Assembly (NCBI GenBank): GCA_009746045.1
Contig: RPFO01000050.1
Location: 4,146,593-4,210,592 of the forward strand
DNA: 64,000 nt
Source of the DNA: Mesostigma viride
Taxonomy: Eukaryota; Streptophyta; Mesostigmatophyceae; Mesostigmatales; Mesostigmataceae
Direction of reading: 5' to 3'
This document shows positions 34,511 to 46,186 of the stretch, piece after piece. How positions within the stretch are numbered: the stretch's first letter is position 1; each line of letters starts with the position of its first letter. The notes beneath the pieces are model-generated. The model was given only the letters and a program-made list of their open reading frames with translations, ran no database searches and was not told the origin of the DNA. A program made the translations under genes and the position numbers.

Positions 34511-36560
34511 TGAACGACGAGTGAGCTACTAAAGTTTTGTTCAGTTCATTGTGTCTATATGTACATAGCCGTTTATTCAAAACCGTTGCGTGGATACCTT
34601 GATTCTGGGTTCGCTGATACTTGTTTCCCATTTTAAATCTCCCGTCCATAATTGGATACATGTAATGTAGGAGGATACCCACTTGCCCGAAATCCGCGTA
34701 ACGGGTGATTAGTACTGCTGTAAGCGGAACCACAGACAAATCTGTCTAACGGGCTAACATTATTGTCCTTCATGTACTGGTTTTTGCACGCAGGACGCCA
34801 TTCGCAACACCGCCTGACGGAGTCGGATGGACCGGACGTGCGTGAGGCTGCTGTTCACAGTCGTGAAGTTGGCAGACATTAATATCAACACGGTCACGAG
34901 AATTCGTCCAGAGAATAATTGATGCTTGTGACGTGCTCGACGGCTGCGATGACCGAGATGATGCGTGTAGTGCACAGCGTCCGAGACGTCGCGACACCCG
35001 TGGCTGTCCTGTTGATGCGAACGCACGGTGACGAGACGGAGCCCATTATATAGGTGGATTACAAGTTAGAACGGCCCTCGCGGTTGCACTGTTTAATCGC
35101 GAACGTGGATTTTGCGGAGCCGACGGCCGTTGGGGATTGGAAATCTGATGATATCGGGGCTGCGCACGACATCGAGGAACTGGGGATCGACGTAGGTCTA
35201 CAGGCTCACTTGTCCGTCAACATGTATGGCCTCGCTTGACTGTCATCATCTTGACATGTACATAACTAGTTCATATACCATGCATTTGACACTGCCTGCA
35301 CGTGGATTTTCCAGACATACATTGAGGGTAATTATAACTCGAAAGCACTACGTACGATTGAGACGTCCGGTCGTAGAGCAGATGCACTGGAGCTTTCTGA
35401 TCTTCCAATTGATGGGTCTGTAATTATGTAAGATATTCAGATATCGCGATGACTCGAGCATCGATGCATGGAATGTAATAATGTATTTCATTCAATTATA
35501 CATCCAATTTAACTCCGCAATTGAGGGGCACACATGTCCATCAGCCCGAGACAACATTTCCCAAGTAATTTTCGATTAGTGATTTAGTGTGGGCCTTCCC
35601 CTACCAATTTAACTGCCTTTCCAAGGCCAGGTCCAATAAAGGTGTTTAGACCACATAAAATGCATTTTAGGTGTACCATGTCTCGCACCCAGCGGACCCC
35701 CCTGGGGGGGGTCCTTAAAATGTACCCATAGGACATTGCAACATGACCACCAACATGACCCCCAAGTAACTCAATATATATGTGTGCTTTGGTCCCAATA
35801 TGGATAGTAAAATTGTTATTAGGTTGGTTTGTGGACCTTATAATGCAAAGTGCAACTGGTAACTACTTTTAGGAACGAGTTAGACACCATCCAAGGGTTA
35901 ATTAGCCGACGTCTTGAGCCCACCTCACATTTGTAGCATAAGCTATGCGTCAGCCTACCTATGGTATTGCACTGGTTGTATTGCACCCACAGTGTTGCGC
36001 CCCATGCAGCATGATGCACCATGCCGTGGAGAGAGCGCTCTGTGGCCTGCCCACCTGCGGCAGTGAGAGAAGCTAGGGCGCCCTCCCTCCTCGCTGTGTA
36101 TATAGGGTTGAAGGTTCCTTTACTCTGTATTGGCACCCACGTGACGCAGTCATGTGCTTATTAATTAATTAATTACATCTTTACGTTACGCGCGTAAGCA
36201 TTTACGTCGATTTTACGTTTTACGTCACCCTTTTTGCCGTTTTACGCGTTTACGTTACGTCAACTCCCTGCATGCCCCCCTGTACGCCCAACCCTGCTAT
36301 CGACGTGCCAATGCAAGCCAGCAAACATGCAGCAAGCACAGGCTGCACATAAAGCATGTACCACAGCTGCGATCATATCACATCCCCAATCTGCCAGTCC
36401 CTAGATACCTAGTAGCTGAGGTTGACTGCGGGTGGGGCTCAAGCGGTGAAAGCTGCTTATAACTTGCGAAAAAAGCCACACATGTTGGGTCGTACAGCAC
36501 TTGCCTGAGTCGATCCTCCATGACCTCTCAATAGAGCCCAATGTTCCGTCAATTACTTGC
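34511..36560. other. Long stretch without a supportable gene
   Basis: No frame over about 105 codons and no recognisable domain. It contains an inverted G/C hairpin (GGACCCCCC with GGGGGGTCC) at 35694-35714, a (TTAA)n run near 36158-36173, and a cluster of TTTACGT-like motifs at about 36180-36260. Part may be old transposon sequence, but I see no termini. Confidence 0.5.
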
Positions 36561-36570
36561 GCCAGCGAGG

Positions 36571-36601
36571 CAAACAATCACTGACCGTCAGTGATTGTTT
36601 G
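36571..36601. repeat. Perfect 14-bp inverted repeat with 3-nt loop
   Basis: CAAACAATCACTGA and its exact reverse complement TCAGTGATTGTTTG are separated by CCG. Transcribed, it would fold into a tight hairpin. No U-tract or gene lies next to it. Confidence 0.8.
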
Positions 36602-36756
36602 ACAGCCACCAATGCAAGCATTACAGCTATGCAAATAACCCAGAGATGCAAACAGGCACACATGCAAGTCAGCAATTCACGCTGGCCACCTAGTCAGTAC
36701 CTAGTGAGTACGTACTGATCATGAATGCATGCATGCAACCTGCACAGAGGCGACAA

Positions 36757-36822
36757 TAATGGCAGTCATGACAGCCATGACAGCCAGGACAGCAAGAACA
36801 GCCATGACAGCCATGACTGCCC
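36757..36822. repeat. Short 9-bp minisatellite
   Basis: About seven imperfect copies of a 9-bp unit close to ACAGCCATG. Confidence 0.7.
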
Positions 36823-37690
36823 AGCAGCGAACGACAATATCACTAAGACAAGCATGTAACCATAAGCAACAAGCACGCGTACGCCTGCTTGATGGGCTCT
36901 CGCTCGACAACGCACCATCGGGATCTGGCCAAATTAAAAGCAAGACCACTTTTTATATATGCGCGCTCCTAAGTACATCCATCGGCCACTAACAATGGAC
37001 AACGCAGAAGATCCAAGACGGCTCGCACGAAAGAAAAGAACACCAGCAACGCCGCTCGCCAGTTGCATGTATGCGCGCACTAGCTGTTGCAAGGACGTGA
37101 TGGCGAGGCTGCACAGTCGCCGGTAACCAACCTGGATTTTGGTGCGCCTGACAAGATCACAAGGCAATATCAATCTTACTAGCGATAATCAAGTTGGCAG
37201 ATGCAGCAACGCGAAGGAACAGTCGTTCGTAATGCCGTCATTTTATGTACTGGATTGGAACATGCTTCCGGGACAAACACCCGCGCGGTATTGCTTAGGA
37301 GAAAATCCATGCTACGTGCATTAATGCCTGGTGCATTGGATTGGAATCAACGTTACGTGTACTCTAAGCAACAAGATATTGAAACGTAAATCTGCATTTA
37401 ACTAAATGTGCATTCATCCTCTGTGAAATTCCGGAATAACTACAGTATGTCTCTCGCCATGGCACTGCCGGTATGTCCCCCTGCCGGCCTGCCCTGACAG
37501 CCTGACTGCTTAAATATAAAGCACATTGCTTAAAGCAAATTGCCTAACCACGTGCGCAACTGTACCTAACCACGTTACTCACATGCGCGCCTCACCACCA
37601 GCCAGATAATTAGTGCCCCCACCAGCCCAAGCAGGGCTCAAGCCCGCCATGCTCAGGGCTCACTGGGCTGCTGAGCCTACCGCCTTCTGA
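36823..37690. other. Stretch without a supportable gene
   Basis: Mixed sequence with only short frames (80 codons or fewer) on either strand. No motif, repeat or transposon end recognised. Confidence 0.45.
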
Positions 37691-37699
37691 TACTGTGGG

Positions 37700-37701
<2 letters not shown>

Positions 37702-37732
<31 letters not shown>

Positions 37733-37733
37733 C
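37702..37733. repeat. (AAC)n microsatellite flanked by a direct repeat
   Basis: About ten AAC triplets between two copies of CGCCTTCTGATACT (37681-37694 and 37734-37747). Confidence 0.85.
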
Positions 37734-37784
37734 CGCCTTCTGATACTACGGACCTGCTTGGAGTACCGCGCCACTGGGCTCGGT

Positions 37785-37912
37785 GAGTCTGGATCAAATC
37801 CAAGACTCGCGAGTCTGGATCAAACTTTATCCAAGACGCGCGAGTCTGATGTTGAGGTCACATCCAAAGACTGGCGAGTCTGGTAACTCTGGATCATATC
37901 CAGACTCGCGTA
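37785..37912. repeat. GCGAGTCTGG motif cluster
   Basis: GCGAGTCTGGAT-like sequence occurs several times, both direct and inverted (CCAGACTCGCG at 37900-37910). A further copy lies near 38193. Irregular spacing. Confidence 0.55.
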
Positions 37913-38004
37913 CCTTTGGTTGCTTGTTTGTTTGTGATGTCATGGTGTTCAGGCCTGCGGCCGTTTCCAATCTCTGCTGCCCATGTGCCGATGTGCGGCG
38001 TGGG

Positions 38005-38042
38005 CAACAACAACAACCTGAAGCAACCTGACAACAACAACG

Positions 38043-38131
<89 letters not shown>
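38005..38131. repeat. (AAC)n microsatellite, long
   Basis: Interrupted at first, then a pure AAC run from about 38043 to 38131. It gives poly-Asn, poly-Gln or poly-Thr frames on plus and poly-Cys, poly-Leu or poly-Val frames on minus, none of them genes. Confidence 0.9.
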
Positions 38132-38134
<3 letters not shown>

Positions 38135-38359
38135 CCAGATCTACAGTGCTATCTACAGTGCCGTAAGCGGAACCGCCCACACAACAATCCAGATCGCGAG
38201 TCTGAAAAAGTGCCCCTGGCCAGCCGCCAGGTCACAACAGTTGTATAGGAAATGGCCGGATTTGCCGTTTAGGCTTTACTCCTGGTGTTACTCCTGGTGT
38301 GAGTGCACTGCGGGGGTTTTAGAAACGGGTGCGGAAACACTTTTTACGGACCTGGTGGT

Positions 38360-38600
38360 CACTGGTCTGTGTGAAAAGGTTCCCGTTTTTACGCGTTATA
38401 AATCCCGTTTGCGCGTTGCAAAAAACGTATGGCTCAAACACTTTTGCCAGCATGGGAATTCGGCGATTCGGTTGGGAGTACTTGCTTTCCTGGTACTAGA
38501 AATCCCGTTTTTACATGTAGGGATAAACCCCGTTGCAGAAATCGTATGGCTCAAACACTCTTGCCTGCATGGGAGTTCGGTTTAGTAGGGACTTCAGTCC
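38360..38600. repeat. Imperfect duplication upstream of the four-exon gene
   Basis: CGTATGGCTCAAACACT followed by TTGCCAGCATGGGAATTCGG (38426-38462) recurs with a few changes at 38545-38581, about 120 bp apart. It lies 160-320 bp upstream of the start codon, where a promoter is expected. No TATA box is obvious. Confidence 0.55.
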
Positions 38601-38745
38601 TGTATTATGAGCCCCGAAGTCCGAACACGATAAATACCAGGTGGCGAGCCCTCATCGTCATTCCACAAATCCACCCAAGCCATCACCTAGCTGAGCCCTC
38701 TACACAAAGCCTTGCCCACGCGCTCCCCACAGCAAAGACACAAGG

Positions 38746-40107
38746 ATGCCTGGCACAAGCAATTTCATCTATGCAGGCCTCTGCGTCGCGCAGTTCCTCA
38801 CCTTCTGCTCATACGTGGTGGTGACTGCTGGTGCCGGTACGTGTGGTCTCGTGTTGTCTCGTGCTTCACTTCTGCCTCCTGTCATTATACTCCTTCGGAT
38901 CATCCAGCATCTCCAAGATGACCTAATGACAATCGACGCAATTGCTCCTGTCACTTCACCCATGTTGCATCTGCAGCTCTGCTACAGAAAAAGGCCAACA
39001 CTCTGAAGATTTGGGACGGACTGACCGCAACAGAAACAGCGGGCCTTACCGCTGCCTACAATGATGTCTTCCAGGTAATTGGGCGAGCGATGCCTGCCAC
39101 CTTACAGTGATAGGATCATCTAGCTGTTCTCGCCCTGACAGTCCTTATGTCGAGAACCAATAAGTCGATGAAAGTCTGAAGCTAGGCATTGCAAAGTGTT
39201 GGTGTGTTTCATATCTTGTGTAACGCAGCGAACATTGGCTAACCCACGCCATTCATCCTCTCCTCGTGTTGATCATGTTGATTCATTGGATGTCCGTTTT
39301 TGCCTGCAGAGCACCCAGTACATCATCCCATACCCCAAGCAGCCTGAGTTCCAGTTCCAGTATGAGTGGTAAGTGACAGCTTCAATACCCAAGTGGTGCA
39401 GGTGTGTCAGTGGTTGTTAATTGTCAGAGCACTGTGTCTCTAAATGGTGGATCCACCCAGCTACTATAGTAATGTCAGCCTATTGATAGCACTGGATGCA
39501 ACCCAGCTACTATAGTAATGTCAGCCTATTGATAGCACTGGATGCAACCCAGCTACTATAGTAATGTCAGCCTATTGATAGCACTGGATGCAACTTGAGT
39601 CCTTCCACCTGCGTATGTATTTATGTGCATGTACACATCACTTCAAACAAACAACCTAAAGGTTGTCATGGCAACGCTCGCCGCCATTCACAATCCACAA
39701 ACACTTGCCTCTTATCCCCTATCGCTAACAACTGCATATCCCTGACAACTGCTGATGACCGCAGGTTCATCATCGAGTTTGAGCTGTTCATCTTCCTCAT
39801 CACCGCCACCTGCACCCTCTTCCCCAAGATCCTGACCCGCGTGCGCCCCGTGGCGCTGACCCTGATGTCCACTGCCCTGGTACTCGTGTTCGACAACATC
39901 AACGGCATCTTCTTCCTGCTGCGCAACGACACGGCCAAGGCCGTGTTTGAAGAGTACCGCATTGCGACTGCCCAGGCAGGCCTGATCATGGTGGGCATCT
40001 CCAATGGCCTGACCATCTTCTTCATGGGCCTGTACCAGGACGAGAAGGAGAAGCGGGACGACCTCTCAGACAGGATCGAGTCCAGCAAGGTCATGCACCC
40101 ACTATAA
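38746..40107 (+). CDS. Four-exon gene for a 196-residue, four-helix membrane protein
   Basis: Exons by eye: 38746-38836, 38977-39074, 39310-39368 and 39765-40107, all with GT-AG introns. Phases agree at each junction (codons for Ala31 and Trp83 are split), and there is one stop. Four hydrophobic segments lie at residues 8-28 (IYAGLCVAQFLTFCSYVVV), 84-102 (FIIEFELFIFLITATCTLF), 109-135 and 152-173 (AGLIMVGISNGLTIFFMGLY). A loop at residues 31-80 contains KANTLKIWDG and PYPKQPEFQFQYEW. The C-terminal tail is highly charged (QDEKEKRDDLSDRIE), probably cytosolic. The exons are GC-rich, unlike the AT-richer introns. I do not recognise the family; it is likely an integral membrane protein of unknown role. 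It is the only clear host gene here. Confidence 0.82.
39455..39592. repeat. 46-bp minisatellite inside intron 3
   Basis: Three apparently exact 46-bp copies beginning ACCCAGCTACTATAGTAATG and ending CACTGGATGCA, all within the third intron of the four-exon gene, away from its splice sites. Confidence 0.9.
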
Positions 40108-40620
40108 AGCACCGGTCTGGTCCCCGAGCTTCATAAATAGCCTTACTGAGAGACGGTCAGCAACCACTACTCCTGGTATAGATTTGGTACGTGCAAGTGC
40201 CGGACCTTGTATCGGAGTCAAACAATCTGTCCTGCTTACAACGCCAAACGGTCACCAGACACCCATGAGCATCGTCTTGCCAGAAACGGGCAGCCTGCAT
40301 CCTGCGTTGGCAAGTCAAGACAAGAGACGTAGTTATGCGAGGTCGACATTCAAGGAAAAGGAGGGCGATCTAAACCGTTGATAGCAAAAGTTGCTGGTCG
40401 ACAACATCCTAGCATTGGCTAACTTACTTACCCTTTGCTTGGGAAGCTTGCGCTGAAGCTTATTCGCACGAAAATGTTTCGAATTGTATTAGAGATCCAT
40501 CCCTCAAATTCTTTCCTGACCTGAAACATTATTTATACGGGGAGGTGGCACCCCTAAGCCCCCATAAACTGAAACTATTTAATATGAATTCCTTTTCAAA
40601 TGTGTCAAGTGTTCGGGGAC
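40108..40620. other. Downstream flank of the four-exon gene
   Basis: No further gene. It presumably includes the 3' UTR. I found no TGTAA poly(A) signal in the first few hundred bases. Confidence 0.4.
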
Positions 40621-40621
40621 C

Positions 40622-40901
40622 CTAATTAATTCATTAAGTAAGTAAACTCGTGCTCCCATTGGGGAGTCACGGAGAACCAGAGGGCACAACAGGGAGAAAG
40701 GGCACAAACCCCCTAATTCTCCTTCATGCCTGAGGCATGCCACAGCTGCAATCGGACACGCGCTATCGATAGACAATCCGGCACTGAAGTTCTGTGGGTG
40801 CAATAAGACCCATGTGAGCATATCATAACAAGGAGCGTGGGCAAGTAATCTCAAGGAGACAACCAGCGCAGGCCAGAAATCGGGAGAATCCGGACAAGTA
40901 A
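40622..40901 (-). mobile_element. LINE-tail-like fragment, minus orientation
   Basis: Starts with an (ATTA)n-like tail and the hairpin CTCCCATTGGGGAG, the reverse complement of the L1 3' end. About 200 bp follow that match 53092-53345 (shared blocks include GGCATGCCACAGCTGCA and GTGGGTGCAATAA). Bases 40850-40893 match 52768-52820 in reverse. It carries no coding sequence and lies just upstream of the large L1 element. Confidence 0.6.
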
Positions 40902-40979
40902 TCTGCTGTAATCTGAGCGTGGGCAATAAGACATGGGTGAGACAAGTAATCTGCTGTATTTAATTTCCGGAAACTAGCC

Positions 40980-42242
40980 ATGGCGGAATCACCTTCAGCC
41001 GCCTCCCACTCCCCCGCCGATGGGGAGGATTTAGCGCCTCACACCATCACGCAACTAGTCGACGCTGTGGACACCATTGCGACCCAGCCATCGCCTGCTG
41101 AAGCCGCCATTAACGTTTCGTCTACTGAGCGGCATTGCGCCGGCCCCGCCGACGAGATGGACAGCCAGATCCCTCCGCCTGCGGCTCCTTTTTCCAGCGA
41201 GGTTTTCCGTTCGGACGACCCCCTTGACGACGACGACGACGACGCCATCGACGACGCTGAGTTTAACCCAGCGGACTTCATGCCTGGCGAGGCTGTCGCC
41301 GAGCACCGGTTCTTTTCGCTTACCGCCGAGCATGCGCAGGCTATCCTGCACCACCTGCACGCCAAAGGCCATGAGATATATTTTCCCAGCACGCCTGGCG
41401 GGACCATTTCTATGGAGGACCTTCCCGATCTGGAGCTGCCACAGCTTCGTCTTTCTGTTTTTCTGAGCTACGCGAAGGCCCCTTGCCTCCGGGCACTTGT
41501 TGCCGCTTTCGAGGATGCCGAAGGCACCGCCAATACCCCCATTGCTTCCCGGGACGCAACCCTGCGCCAGCTCAACCAGAAAGTCGAAGACATGGCCGCT
41601 CAACTCGGCGCCCTATCTACTGCTATCCGCCAAGACACTGCTGAGCTCCACTCCAGCATGGCCGAGGTCAAGGCCGCCCTAACCAACCCGCCACAGCCAG
41701 CTGCCCCCACACCCACCAGCTACGCTAACATGGTGAAGCAGACGGACATTGCCAACCTGATGGCGGATGCCGCCCGCAAGGGGGCTGCGGCCCACAAGAC
41801 CGCTGTCGAGGAGGACCAGCGCTCACGCAGTATAGTGGTCCGGTATTTCGAGGTCGCGCAGCAGCCGGAAACGGAGCTGATGCTAGCACAACGCCTGCAC
41901 CACAGCCTCATTGTGGGCCGGCTGCATCTGGGCAACGAACGCATCCGTATTGAGTCGGCAGCCTGGATGGCGGGCCAGCCTGGCCCCATCCGGGTGACCT
42001 TCGCGAACATGGCCAGCAAGGTGAAAGTACTCCAGGCCCGCAAGCTCCTGGGCGGGAGAAACGCGCCGAGCCTCGACGACCTACTCTCCCCGGCCCAGCT
42101 AGTCATCAAGAACGGTTTGCTGGGCAGCGACGCAGCCGTCCAGGCCAGGCATGAGGGCAAGAAGGTCTACGTCCGCCTCGTCCACGACACCCCCGTACAT
42201 GCTCTTCATCAACGGTCAGCGCACGGATGTGCAGGCTCCTAA
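40980..42242 (+). pseudogene. L1-type ORF1 protein (RNA-binding), C-terminus frameshifted
   Basis: 420 residues from an ATG just downstream of the element start. Residues 75-95 are very acidic (a run of Asp). Residues 191-234 form a likely coiled coil (ATLRQLNQKVEDMAAQLGAL). Residues 283-355 fit the RNA-recognition-type fold of L1 ORF1 (SIVVRYFEV, then GPIRVTFANMASKVKVLQ), and 356-400 the basic C-terminal domain. The frame runs out as HALHQRSAHG. The +1 frame gives the expected ending (YMLFINGQRTDVQAPNKR, to 42333), so a one-base change in the C run near 42190 has shifted the frame. ORF1 proteins bind element RNA as trimers and act as chaperones. Confidence 0.78.
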
Positions 42243-42781
42243 CAAGCGGCACAAGCCGGGCCGTCCCAAGCACGCCCCAGCTGCGTCATCATCGTCCACG
42301 CACGTCCCGGGTACTATGGAGGGCGCCCGGTAAGGGCACACCCTCGCGGCCTCGCAGTACCATAGGCTTTGGGCATAGCCTTTAATAAACAAGCCCCTTT
42401 CCACCCTCATGTCGCACCGTGCGAGCATGATGAGGATGCAAGGTCGCCAGGCACGCCACGGTCAACCTTCCCGCCAATTTACCAGCCTCAAACGCCTCCT
42501 GGCCCGCCTTGAGCGGGATGAGGCCCAGTCGACACGCCGGCGACCCCAGCCAGGACGGAGACGACGCATATCCGCCCTGAAAGAAAGACTCCATGCGTTG
42601 ACAAGCATTAACCCCAATCGCCACCCTCCCCCTCCCCACCTAACCCGGCCCACCCCCACCCCCACCTCCAGCACTATAGCCTTCTCCACCCCCACCCCCA
42701 CCCCCACCCCCCCGCTAATAGGGCAACGGCCCATTCTTGGTATTGCATGCAAGCTTTAATTAACGTGCGCACCCTCCCTGC

Positions 42782-43662
42782 AGATCCTTCTACGAGCGGC
42801 GGCACCCCAGCACGCCACCGCGTCGACGAGCTGATCGCCTTGTGCGCCGACAACAAGATCGCTGTCCTCGGGGCGCACCGTTGACCCTCAGCAAGGGGTC
42901 AACGGTCTGCTGGTCGACGACCTTCGTGCGGGCTGGCGGTTCCATTATGGTGGCGGCGACGCGCCGGGTCAAGGTGGTGTGGGCCTCTTGTGCTCCGACG
43001 CCGGCAGCATCCGGTGCTCCGACGCCGGCAGCATCAGAGCAGCTCCCTAGTCCGGCATCGTGCTGCGGTCCCCGCGTGTGCTAGTGGCCACTTTTTCGGC
43101 CACTGAGGGCCATTCACACCACACGTTAACCGTTATCGTGGGATATGCACCACATGCGGGTCGAGCTCAGGCGGAATGTGAGGCCTTCTTCAACGCCCTC
43201 AAGGATCGAGGAGGAGGCCAACATCCCAGCTCGGCACTTCCTGGTTATGCTGCTCGACGCCGACGCCACACTGCCAGTTGGCACTGCATGGGGGCGCTCA
43301 GTACTCCCCAACCAACACGACAGCCAACGGTAACACGCCTTTATTTGCGAATCTGCTGGCAGATTATCTGCGCAGGTTGCATGCAATGCTTCTTTCGCAC
43401 GTCCCGCTGAGCAGCTTGCCACCTTTTTGGGGCCGTCGGATCGGGTGGTGTGCCTTGACTATATCTGCGTACGTCGGGCTCAGCGCCCCTCAGTTGTCAA
43501 TGCTCGCGTCCTGCAAGATTCTGTCAGCACGGTGGAATCTGATCACCGTCTCGTGCTCGCTCGCATCAGATTGCGGTTTCTTGGGGTGAAACCGTCGCGA
43601 CAGCTGGCGCCTCAGCCAGATCTGAAGGTGCTCCGGATTGTGCTGAAGGATGCCGACAAGAT
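42782..43662 (+). pseudogene. L1-type ORF2, APE endonuclease part, frameshifted
   Basis: Pieces in different frames spell an exonuclease-endonuclease-phosphatase domain. They are VDELIALCADNKIAVLG, then GWRFHYGGGDAPGQGGVGLL (about 42930-42990), HTLTVIVGYAPHAGRAQAE (near 43125), a DADATLP segment near 43255, and DRVVCLDYICV...ESDHRLVLA near 43435-43560. SDH is the expected catalytic histidine motif. A 22-bp direct repeat around GCTCCGACGCCGGCAGCAT (42994-43040) is one cause of frame loss. This domain normally nicks target DNA to start reverse transcription. Confidence 0.7.
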
Positions 43663-44307
43663 GTCAGCAGCAGAGCAGGCCGCTATGTCGCACAGGGATG
43701 ATTTCCTGGCCGTCTTCGACGCCGGGGCAGCCGACAGCAGTTACACGCCATTCCGCCGCCGGGGATATTTCAGTGATCCTCCGCGGTGTCGCTGCCAAGT
43801 ATCGCCTGGCTGCCCGCACCCTCCCCACCTTGCCTCCGCGCCGACAGCTTGCTGTCCACCGTCACGCACCGACTGTCAGTGGTCGCCGCCGGGCGGCGGG
43901 CAGATGCTCCGCCGCAACAGGGATCCGATCGCCAAACCTGGGCTGCAAGCAGCTCTGAGGGCCGCCTACGAGCAGGCTGAGAAGGCAGACGCTCAGCAGC
44001 AGATGGTCAAGGACCTGCGCAGCTGCCAGCAGAAGCACGACGGCAAGGGGGCCTGGTTCTGGTACAAGCGCCTCGGGCACCCGGACGGCCTCGGCCGGCC
44101 CCACCGGGCCACGACGTCCCCGGCGCCCCATGCAGCCAAGCGGCTTCGTACCTGGGCCACGGCCACGGCCGAGGTCGTGGGGACAGCTGCGCCACCCCCG
44201 CCCCTGCTCCCAGCCGCCGCCGCCCGCCCGGCCGCCCTGGCCGGCCCCGCTGGGCCCCCGGCCCCGCCTAGGTCAGCGGCCGGCGGACTACCTAGTCCCC
44301 CCGCTGC

Positions 44308-45799
44308 ATGGTTGGCCCACTTTGCGACCCGTCTGACATGCCTCCTTTCACCTCTCGCGAGGTCACGGAGGCGGTCCAGCGCCTGCGTTATGACGCAGCC
44401 ACCGGCTCTGACGAGATTCCTGCCGCAGTTGTAAAACTTGCAGCCGAATTCGAGGACACAGGTGTTATGCCATGCTCTTCCGGGACATCTGCAACCGCCT
44501 TCTGCTGTCGTCGCAACCACCTCCAGCGGCATGGCAACACAGTTTTCGCACGATGCTGTACAAGAACAAGGGGTCGCCTGCCGACCCCGGCAACTACAGA
44601 GGGGTGTGCATTCAAAGTGCCCCCCTCAAGCTTCTTATGCGGCTCATCCTGAACCGCCTGCGCACGTACGGCCCTGGACGGTCACCTCAGCTAGACTCAG
44701 CACGGCTTCCGTTCAGGTCGCAACACAGTACAGGCGCTCTTCGCTACTCGCCGACTGGTGGAGGAACTGCAACGCCTTCAGCCTGGTGAGTCCCCTTTGC
44801 ACCTTGTGCTGGTGGACTTCATCAAAGCCTTCAATTCGGTTTTCTGGCCTGCGCTTTGGGACATCCTCGAGCTGTTCCGGATCCCCCGCCCCCTGATTGC
44901 TGTCATCCGCAACCTGTATGCGGAAGGGTCCACCACTTCGGTGCGCACTTCTTACGGGACCACGCGACCATGCCCTTTACAGAACGGGTGTGTGGCAGGG
45001 CTGCGCCCTACCTGTTCATTATTGTGGTCGAATACGTAATGATTCAGGCGCGCAAGCGATATGCCAGCATCGTGGGTAGGGAACCAGGGGTGCAGGTTGC
45101 TAACAAATTCTGGCATGGCGGAGCGGACACGGAGATTCGGCTGCCAGACATCATCTACGCAGACGACACCACCCTCTTCGAGGACACTGGGCACGTGCAG
45201 ACATGGCTTGACTGCCTGGCTATCGAGGCCCGCGCAGTGGGGCTTGAGGTCAGCAAGAAGACGGGCTGGCGGTTGGGCTCACCCACTCACCGCCACCCCT
45301 CTATCTCCTCGACGGCTCGGCGAGTCCTGTATCGGGACCGCGTCAAGCTGCTGGGCAGCCTGCTCCCCAGCTGCGAGGTTGATGTGAACCATCGCATCTC
45401 CCTCGCCTGGCACGCTTTACGCCAGTATACCGGGCCCTGTGGCGCAAGCCCCTGGGCAAGATCGAGAAACAGGACCTGTTCAAGGTCCTCGTCCTTCCTG
45501 TTCTCACGTATGGGGCCGAGACGTGGACCCTCACCGCCGACCTGGCCCGCAAGCTGGACGGCGCGGTCACCAACATGCTGCGTTCCATTTTCAGAGTAGG
45601 ATATGCTGCTCATGTCCGCAATGAGGACCTGTACCAGGGCATGCCATATATCACCAGCACCATTAAGCAGCGACGCCTGCAGCTAGTAGGGCACCTAGCT
45701 CGCACCAACCAGGTAGACACCTCACATGGCCCCCCCGCAGGACTGCGACCAGCTCAGCCTGCATGGCCGGCACCTCCTGACGTGGGTCGGGCCCAGTGA
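44308..45799 (+). pseudogene. L1-type ORF2, reverse transcriptase and C-terminal part, frameshifted
   Basis: Motifs appear in order across three frames: fingers MLYKNKGSPADPGNYRGVC (about 44555), motif A LVLVDFIKAFNSVF (44810), motif B GVWQGCALP (44985), motif C IIYADDTTLFED (45150), then KVLVLPVLTYGAETWTL (45480) and RRLQLVGHLARTNQ (45675). The polymerase aspartates are still there but lie in frames that do not join. The 43663-44307 stretch before it is a low-similarity linker. Confidence 0.75.
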
Positions 45800-46186
45800 T
45801 GTTAGACGCCGCAAGGCCCGCACCTTCAAAGAACAGCTAGTAGTAGAGGACACGGGGGGCCTATAGGCCTCTCCGTGATTTGGAAGAAGATGATGGACAA
45901 GGCCAAGTGGGCCCAGGTCATAGAGGACAACGAGCCCCCCCCTGTGGGGAAGCGCCCGAGTGTGCAAACCCGTGGGAGGCACGCCAGACAGCTCCCCTAG
46001 GGCAGCGTGAGGCTGTCTAGATAGATGTTGTAGTTAAAATGCTGTTAGATAGATGTCGTAGGTAGCTGATGTAGATAGATTAGACCGGTAGGACTGTTTG
46101 CACCCATCCATCCATCCATCGGGGTTAATAATGCTCCGTGACTCCCCAACGGGAGCACGAGTCTAATTAATTAATTAATTAATTAT
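45800..46186 (+). other. L1 3' UTR with CCAT units, terminal hairpin and (TTAA)n tail
   Basis: After the coding region come AGATAGATGT-type repeats, four CCAT units (46102-46119), the hairpin CTCCCCAACGGGAG at about 46142-46155, and a (TTAA)n tail. The reverse complement of this UTR is found at 51121-51975. Confidence 0.75.

Larger units (their letters stand above)
40927..46186 (+). mobile_element. L1-type non-LTR retrotransposon, near full length, broken frames
   Basis: ORF1, an APE-type endonuclease and a reverse transcriptase in the usual L1 order, then a 3' UTR with four CCAT units, a terminal hairpin and a (TTAA)n tail. A 25-bp sequence starting TCTGCTGTAATCTGAGCG is present just before (40902-40926) and just after (46187-46211), the size expected of an L1 target duplication. 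ORF2 is split by many frameshifts, so the copy is dead. Confidence 0.8.

Noticed and set aside
33104-35423. Several 60-100 codon frames in the low-copy region as genes
   Set aside because: They overlap tandem repeats or each other, lack splice-consistent extensions, and resemble no family I know.
37827-38248. Poly-Cys, poly-Leu and poly-Asn proteins
   Set aside because: Translations of the AAC microsatellite.
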